Assembly: GCA_026225945.1 (NCBI GenBank)
Contig: JAMJFZ010000199.1
Span: forward strand, 67,372,501-67,436,500
Direction of reading: 5' to 3'
DNA from: Cricetomys ansorgei
Taxonomy: Eukaryota > Chordata > Mammalia > Rodentia > Nesomyidae
Length of the DNA: 64,000 nucleotides
Below the pieces are notes generated by a model, which had not been told where the DNA came from, did not search any database, and saw nothing but the letters and a program-made list of their open reading frames with translations. This document shows positions 57,765 to 64,000 of this stretch, piece by piece. Numbering within the stretch: the stretch's first letter is position 1; each line of letters opens with the position of its first letter. The position numbers and the translations under genes were made by a program.

Positions 57765-57766
<2 letters not shown>

Positions 57767-58084
57767 GAAACTTCTGGAAACATTCTAGGTTTCTGTAAAA
57801 GTTCATAATTCAAGGCCGAGCATTCAGGAAATCTTAAATATGACTATCTTTTTGGTCCAGTAACAAAACTCTGTGCTTTCCAAAGCTTTAGCATATCTGT
57901 GAATTGTTACTCATTCTATACAATCTGTTAGTTCCTCCATGAAACCTTCCTAGGTTTACATTCATGGTTACTCTTCTGCTGCCCTGCCTCTGTGATTCAT
58001 AGATGCGCAGAGCACTGTAATATCACTTACATTAAAAAGTATTCCCTATGCTAAACTGAGCAGTCTTCAAAGTTCTATTTTAAT
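57765..58084. other. Unique noncoding DNA
   Basis: Nothing recognised. Confidence 0.4.
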
Positions 58085-58089
58085 ATCTA

Positions 58090-58303
58090 GTTATTACTTT
58101 TATTTTTATTATTTTATGTATATTAGTGTTCTGCTTGCATGTATTCATGTGCACTGCATACATGTCTGGTGCCTGTAGAGGCCAGAAGTAGATGTCAGAT
58201 CCCAAGGATGGTTGTGAGTGACAGATCAAGTGCTGGGAACTGAACCTGGGTCCTCTGCAAGAGCAACCAGTGCTGTAAACCACTGTGTCAACTCTCCTGT
58301 GCA
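58090..58303 (-). mobile_element. B3 SINE
   Basis: Inverted: 'ttattttatgtatattagtgttctgcttgcatgtattcatgtgcactgcatacatgtctggtgcctgtagaggccagaag' to 'agtgctgggaactgaacctgggtcctctgcaagagcaaccagtgctgtaaaccactgtgtcaactctcctg'. Follows B3 along its length. Confidence 0.92.
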
Positions 58304-58679
58304 TGTGAATGAAATTCTTAAGTAAATGGTTTCTGTTTTATCTTTCTCTGTGCAACTCACATCACAGCGTGAATAAGATACAGATGATATTTAAGATATT
58401 TAAAACATTATTTGAAGAGATTTGAGATTTATTTTCTTCTGGTGTTTTTTTTTCTTTTTTCTTGCAAATAAAAAAATACAAATAAGTTAGTTTTAAAAAC
58501 ATCTCCATATTCATGACAGGTGTGCAATGGTATGTTTGAATAATTGACTAATGGATGAAAGGAAAAATAGATTCCTCTTGGGAATGGCTTGCTTGGTATG
58601 AGTTGGGGAGGGAACCTAGGAGAGATGATTCTGTTGAGCTTTGGTGGAGCTCTTTGTCCACATAGCAGTTCAGCCCCAG
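58304..58679. other. Noncoding DNA between two B3 copies
   Basis: T- and A-runs near 58,445-58,475. Nothing else recognised. Confidence 0.4.
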
Positions 58680-58686
58680 AAATATG

Positions 58687-58914
58687 CTTTTTAAATGATG
58701 CATTTATTTTTATCTTATGTATATGAATGTTTTGCCTACATGTGTGTATATGCACCATGTTTGTTCCTGATGCCCAGAGTCTGAGGAGGGCTTCAGATCC
58801 TCTGGAACTGGAGTTATAGATGAGTGTGTGCTGCTGTGTTGGTTCTGGAACAGAACCTGAGTCCTTGGCCACAGAAACAAGTGTTCTTAACTACTGAGCC
58901 ATCTCTACAGCCTT
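58687..58914 (-). mobile_element. B3 SINE
   Basis: Inverted: 'gatgcatttatttttatcttatgtatatgaatgttttgcctacatgtgtgtatatgcaccatg' to 'cagaacctgagtccttggccacagaaacaagtgttcttaactactgagccatctctacagcc'. Same orientation as the copy 400 bases to the left. The 147-codon frame at 58429-58872 runs through it and is not a gene. Confidence 0.92.
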
Positions 58915-59039
58915 GAATCCACATTGTTTGAACCACGTGCTACAATCAGTGCTTTCTCTGAAGTATGTGGAACAGTGACCACATCAAGCACATAGGAGAA
59001 TGTTTCCTGGTCACTGGTCACTGGTTCAAGCTCATGGAG

Positions 59040-59180
59040 CCATTACAGTAATTATAGGATAGCCATACGATGAGGAAACTGAAGCAAAGTGTTAGAGTTG
59101 GTTGAGTTCATGTAAGTGTAGGAGCTAGGTCAGGATTTGAGCAGTGAGTCCTTGCTCCTTCTCATAGCATCAGCACCTTA
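59040..59180 (-). mobile_element. MIR SINE fragment
   Basis: 'atacgatgaggaaactgaagcaaagtgttagagttggttgagttcatgtaagtgtaggagctaggtcaggatttgagcagtg' is a good match to the inverted MIR core. Confidence 0.7.
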
Positions 59181-59717
59181 GGGGGCCTCCTGGTATTATC
59201 TTCCATTTTCAATGCAGTTTCTAGTCATACATTATATAGGTGACTTATCAACATTCTGCAACCCAGTGCTCTCAACCTCAGCATCCTTGAGAGTTGCATA
59301 CAGGCAATCCTTGTCCCCCAGGGGCTGTCTGTTCACTGTCAGATGTCCAACAGTATAGAATGTCCAACAGTATTGCAGACGTCATTCTACTACATGCCAG
59401 GAGAATCTTCCTCCCCTCATCATAATCCATCTCCAGAAACTGATAATTGTCATACAAATCTGACTGAGCCCTCATCAACAATCCGAAGAGCAGAAGTGAC
59501 ATGTCACCTCCCATGTGTACAGAAATCAAGCATGAAATCAGCGCAACTGCACATCTATGACCATATGAGATCAGCTCATCTTCTCTTATCCATGCAACTG
59601 AAAACAATATGCTAAATAAAAGCAACTGGCACAATTCATTCCAAGTAGGGCTGAGTTAGACTCCCAAGAGTCCCCTCTGAAGCTTCAGACAGCAATGGCA
59701 GTTAGTATTACATCCTA
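59181..59717. other. Unique noncoding DNA
   Basis: CCAACAGTAT occurs at 59347 and 59365 ('gtccaacagtatagaatgtccaacagtattg'), a small tandem duplication. No gene. Confidence 0.4.
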
Positions 59718-59719
59718 GT

Positions 59720-60106
59720 AAGATTTTGTTGTTGCCAACTTGACGCAACCCAGGTTCAGCTGGGAAGAGAGGACTTCAACTGGAAAAAAAAAAATCCCCA
59801 TTAGATTGATTTGTCCCACAGGCAAGTCTGAGGCAACATCTTCTTTATTAATTGCTAATGTGGGAGGGCCCAGCCGACTGTGATCCTGGGAGGTATCAGA
59901 AAGCAGGCTGAGGAAGCCAGGGAGAATAATCAGTAAGGAGTGTTTCCCCATGGCCTCTACTTTAGTTCTTGCATTCAGGTGCCTTGAGGCCTTGAGTTCC
60001 TAGTCTGACTTCCCTTTGTGATGGACTCCATCTGTAAGCTGAAACAATGCCCCAAGTTGCTTTCAGTCATGATGTTTATCACAGAAATAAAAAGCAAAAT
60101 AAGACA
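59720..60106 (+). mobile_element. MT-type MaLR LTR (near complete)
   Basis: Forward MT LTR: 'gttgccaacttgacgcaacccagg', 'ttaattgctaatgtgggagggcccagccgactgtgatcctgggag', 'cagaaagcaggctgaggaagccaggg', 'gttctaagttcctagtctgacttccctttgtgatgg'-like segment, 'taagctgaaacaatgccccaagttgctttcagtcatgatgtttatcacagaaat'. The usual poly(A) signal region is degraded. Solitary. Confidence 0.88.
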
Positions 60107-60431
60107 GACTATGAAGGTTGATGCAATGGACTGTCATTTCATATCACTGGACTTGAGTTTACACACCAGACTTGTGTGCTCCTGGCATCTACATACTTGG
60201 CCTCCATTCTGAGAAATCTTAATAAAGGCCTGAGTATTGGATGGTTGACAGAATTCAAAGCACAAGGCTTATGTATTTATCACACTTAGTGGCACCCATT
60301 GCTTTACTTTCAAGAAAGCTCTAGTAACCAAAATAAGAGAGGTAACTTAGAAAAAAATCCTTTGTGTCTTTGAGAATATCGGGGAGTTCTTTTGAACATC
60401 CTCACTAAGAATGAGCTAATGATACTATTTG

Positions 60432-60434
<3 letters not shown>
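60107..60434. other. Unique noncoding DNA
   Basis: Nothing recognised. Confidence 0.4.
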
Positions 60435-60483
<49 letters not shown>

Positions 60484-60498
60484 CACACACACACACAT
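60435..60498. repeat. (AT)n-(CA)n compound microsatellite
   Basis: About 23 uninterrupted AT units (60,435-60,480) followed directly by about 8 CA units. The open frame on the minus strand that ends in a long alternating Tyr-Ile run is an artefact of this repeat. Confidence 0.98.
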
Positions 60499-61199
60499 AT
60501 GCAGTCCAAGGTTGATGAATCATTCCACTACGATGGCAGCACTTTGGGGACAAATTCTTCCTTTTATAAAGAACACAGCCTTGGGAGTTGTCCAGGGCAT
60601 TCTTAACTTCTGATCTAAGCATTTGGGCCTTCACTAATGTTTCTGTCTGCAGAAAACCCAGGCCTTGTTCCAAGGCATATCCTTGTTGAGTTATAAAGCA
60701 GGAGGAAGGTTTATCATGAGCCTGATGTTTCCTTTCTCCTTGTTTCTGAGATGCATTTCTTACTCCTTGTACTAGGATATGAACCTGTAGGTGCTTCAGG
60801 GCACTAAATGTAACTATAACATAGAGCTGCCCTGCCAGGAAGCTGGTAACTAACAGGCTCCTGGCATATCTAAGATCCATCCCTTCCAGACTTGGAAATC
60901 TTATTTTATCTTCTAAGTTGCAAGTATTTTATAGTTCACCTCTAAGTGACATAGCAATCTCCCAAGGATAATGCAAGGGCTTTACACCTGATGTAGCTCC
61001 ATATCTGCTAGTGAAGTGCTCAGTGACCCTTTGGACCTGTTTCCTCAGCCCTGTAGTGTGCCGCTCTCTTCAGACAACAACAAGCCCCTGCTATTGGACA
61101 TTCTGCATGACACTATGTTACTATACCCCTTCTACCTTATGCCTTGTAGCCTGGTCAACACAAGGTCAACATAAAATTTAACTTAAATAATGTATTCTC
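60499..61199. other. Unique noncoding DNA
   Basis: Nothing confident. The minus-strand frame covering 60425-60880 has no recognisable domain outside the repeat. Confidence 0.4.
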
Positions 61200-62200
61200 A
61201 TATTCACCTCTCAATGATGTAGATGTAGCCAAATGCCTTTTCTAGTGATTTAAGAACAGTTTTAATAATAAAACACACCAAATATATAAGAGAATACACA
61301 CCCACATGTATTTCTCATACCTCCACACTATTCTGAATTTTGTAGTATGGCCCATGTTTTATATTTGCAACATGTGTATCATGTAGAATGTATTTTGGTT
61401 AAAATAGCTACATTGCATGTGTGCTTTGGAGGATTTTGCTTCTTTCCTTTTCTCTGTCTGTGTTTCTGAGAGTCAGTCATGCTGCCATGTTATAATAACT
61501 CATTTGCTGCTCTTGCTGCATAATATTTCATTACAAGAACAGTACAGAACTCACTCATGAGTCTCTGCAGTCAAGGGATATTTGGGTCATGTGTGTGCAC
61601 ATAGGCCCCACTGTGTCCCTTGGAAATGCTATTTTAATGCATCCCTGATGGCTCATCATCTATACTTAGGAAGACAATTGCTGAGCTAAGGGAACACACT
61701 CATGCCCCTGTGTACTGGCTAATTCCACATTGATTTTACAACTGTACTATTTTACATTCTCCTCAGCAGGGGCATGGATTCTCATAACACCGAGTCCTCC
61801 CCATACATGATACATCCATGCTGTAAGGTTTTTTCTAGTCCAATGAATGTTAAATGCACTTTGATTCAAATATTTGGTGTTTTCTTTCTTTTTTCTTTGA
61901 CTCCTGAATATAAATAATACCAGATCTTTATCTGCACTTTCTGGTTATTCATGTTTCCTGTTCTCTAAAATGCTTGCTAATTCTTTTTTTTTTTTTTTTT
62001 TTTTGTTTATTTGGATCATTTGTCCTTTCCTTGTAGATCTATAGGAATCATTCATATATTGATTGGATTGCTTAGGTTTAGATGTTCAAATACCTTCTCA
62101 AAAACTAGCTTTTGTTTGTCCACATTTCCATAGTTTCTTAATGAGTGAGCTTCTGGGCATTGTTAAAACCATCTTTATGTATTTTGTCCTAGTTCTTCAT
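61200..62200 (-). mobile_element. Ancient L1 (L1M-type) 3' region
   Basis: The plus strand reads like the inverted 3' end of ancient mammalian L1: 'tgctgcataatatttcattac...', 'atttgggtcatgtg', 'ctgtactattttacattctcctcagcaggggcatggattctcataacaccgagtcctccccatac', 'atttggatcatttgtcctttccttgtagatc'. Strongly diverged. A T21 run at 61984-62004 interrupts it. Confidence 0.6.
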
Positions 62201-62266
62201 TTATTATGTTAATGCTACTTGAGACCACTTTCTATATTTAGAGTTAAGATCCCATACATTTACATG

Positions 62267-62306
<40 letters not shown>

Positions 62307-62772
62307 AATAAATATACTCTTATTCTCCATAGGTCTTTGCCTTTCACCTCTAAAGTCTTCTGTTCAGTTAAGCAGCCCTTCTCACTGTGTGACTCTTTCT
62401 GACTCTCACCAGCCCTGTCAGAGGTCAGGCTTTCTGACACAACCCCTCTGACTGGTTCACTGCTTTCTCCATTAATATTCAGTTATTTTCTTCCTGGAAA
62501 GACACTACTTTCGTGACATTCCAGTTTTACACTAGGCTTTGCTGACGAGTAAGGTATTCCAACACACCTGGCTCTTTCTTGGAGTGCATAGTTATTCTTG
62601 ACCACACAAAACAGCAGGGATTCTGGAAGGAGAGGATTGTGACTTCCTTATATTTTTAGAAGAGCTTTATTACATTTCATGCTGTTCAGTTTTTTTTTTG
62701 TTTTTGTTCATTGAAATTTCTTTGAATCTATAAAGTATTTACGGGATGACCACCATGGTTATGAAAATAACT
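62201..62772. other. Noncoding DNA with (GT)n
   Basis: A (GT)16 microsatellite lies at 62273-62304 and a T-run near 62,691-62,699. No gene. Confidence 0.6.
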
Positions 62773-62960
62773 GTGTGTGTATATATATATATACACACAC
62801 ACACATACACACATACATATATGCATATATGCATATATATACATATATACATACATGGTATATACACATATATATGGTATATATGTGTGTGTATACATAT
62901 ATATACATACATACATACATATATGGTGTATATATATATTTATACACACACACACATAAT
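62773..62960. repeat. Complex TA/CA/CATA microsatellite
   Basis: Nearly 190 bases of interleaved (GT), (TA), (CA), (TACA) and (TATG) units with partial mirror symmetry. All open frames crossing it on both strands (60-100 codons, Tyr/Ile/His/Thr-rich) are repeat translations. Confidence 0.97.
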
Positions 62961-63000
62961 AATATCATTTTCTGTTTAATCTGGCTGGATAATTTTTATT

Positions 63001-63070
63001 TTGATAAAGGTACCACATATATATGTTATGTTATTTTGATAAAGGTACCACATATATATGTTATGTCATT
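63001..63070. repeat. 35-bp tandem duplication
   Basis: The 35-base unit at 63001-63035 is repeated at 63036-63070 with one difference near the end (TTATT to TCATT). It contains GATAAAGGTACCACATATAT. Confidence 0.95.
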
Positions 63071-64000
63071 TTATTAGTTTGTCTTTCTTAGTCTGGGTTA
63101 CTTCTCCTAGCATCATTTTCTCTTACATGTTTTCTGCTTTAGAGATGTTTTCCCTTTAATGATATAACTTTCTAACCATTCATGAGCAGAAAGGCAATTG
63201 TAGGGAACATTTGCTTTTATTGACTATTTTCCTAATTTGTGTGGATCTCTATAAAACATCACATACTATTTAGCTTATAAAGCAGAATTTTCTGACAATT
63301 ATAGAATCTAGAAAATTTACCAAGGTGCTGGCAGCTGATACTGTGTCTGGTAAGGGCTCTCTGCTTCTATGACAGAACTTCCTGGCTGTGCCCTCACAGT
63401 ATGTGGGGAGCAAAGGACCTTGCTCTGGCTTCTATAATGAAGGCAGTAAGCTCATGCGTGATGTTATTACATCCCAACCCACTTTTTATTAACACCAATA
63501 CATTGGGGATTAGATTTCAACAATGAATTTGAGGAGGAAAAGCACTTGTCTATAGCTACCATCTTCTTATCTTGAGGTACTGATTCTTCCAAATTCTTTG
63601 TCGATTCATTAGGTTTCCTATGGATGCAGTAATGGCGTCTGTAAATAGTTACAGTCGTGAATACTTTTGTACTTTATACAAATCATTTCTTTTCTATGCC
63701 ACTGCTCCCTTGCTGAGCATAAAGCAGGAATTAGTAGTATGTGGTCTTAAATTGAACTCCTTTTAAAGAGAATGCTTACCAGCAATTTAATATTATATTT
63801 ACAACTTACTTTAGGGGTAGATATTCATTAATTCTCAATTAGAGGATATTTATTTTACTCTTACAATAGTAAGTTTTGAAATAATGTTTCTTAAAGTTTT
63901 ATTAAACATTCCCCTTTGTATCTATTAAGATAAGGGGGCTATTTCCCCTCACCAGCATTAATATAATAGATGGCATTACTGTGTTCTGTAATGTTGATAC
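63071..64000. other. AT-rich noncoding DNA
   Basis: No recognised repeat or gene to the end of the window. Confidence 0.4.

Noticed and set aside
58429..58872. 147-codon open frame on the minus strand
   Set aside because: It runs through a B3 SINE and an A/T-rich tract. No domain.
60425..60880. 151-codon open frame on the minus strand
   Set aside because: Its end is an alternating Tyr-Ile run translated from the AT microsatellite, and the rest resembles no protein family.
62759..63077. Several overlapping Tyr/Ile/His-rich frames
   Set aside because: They are translations of a microsatellite in several frames of both strands.

Overview
This window looks like noncoding DNA from the nuclear genome of a muroid rodent. 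The evidence is the repeat content: B1, B2/B3 and ID SINEs, rodent L1 and Lx fragments, MT/ORR1-type MaLR LTRs, and many long CA, GT and TA microsatellites. Older shared-mammal repeats (MIR, L2, ancient L1, a MER20-like and a Charlie-like DNA transposon) lie between them. Several B1 copies read 'gttgtaactctggctgtcc' or its complement, and the B2/B3 copies are diverged. This fits a cricetid (hamster, vole or deer mouse) at least as well as Mus or Rattus, but that is inference. There are no bacterial signals: no operons, ribosome binding sites, CRISPR arrays or rRNA/tRNA genes.

I found no protein-coding exon I can defend. The longest open frames (about 100-150 codons) lie in SINEs, L1 remnants, microsatellites or the GC-rich block, many open from non-ATG codons, and none resembles a known protein apart from L1 ORF2 debris. 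The window is most simply an intergenic region, or the inside of a very large intron.

Layout. 1-3.5 kb: AT-rich, one microsatellite. 3.5-4.6 kb: L1 with a nested younger L1 3' end. 5.7-9 kb: SINE, L1 and MIR fragments. 10-12.5 kb: an MT LTR carrying a B1, then an old L1 interrupted by an MT LTR. 13-18.6 kb: L2, MIR, two MaLR LTRs, an ID element. 18.6-22 kb: mostly unique, one Charlie-like fragment. 22.26-22.76 kb: a solitary retroviral-type LTR. 23-29 kb: mostly unique, with a CpG-retaining block near 28.5-28.9 kb that looks like a conserved regulatory element. 29-33 kb: MER20-like fragment, diverged SINE, B1. 34-35.6 kb: L1 with an internal inversion. 36-40 kb: dense SINE, MaLR and L1 cluster. 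41-42 kb: unique, with an inverted pair of GATA sites. 42-50.3 kb: SINEs, Lx, L2. 50-54 kb: mostly unique with MIR pieces. 54.3-55.2 kb: the only CpG-rich, GC-rich block and the best candidate promoter or first exon. 56-64 kb: MaLR LTRs, B3-like SINEs, old L1 and complex microsatellites.

The parts most likely to be functional are the GC-rich block (54.35-55.18 kb), the 28.5-28.9 kb block and the 41.5-41.9 kb block. I saw no convincing new multi-gene system. Repeat family names come from memory of consensus sequences, and boundaries are approximate unless a target-site duplication is given.
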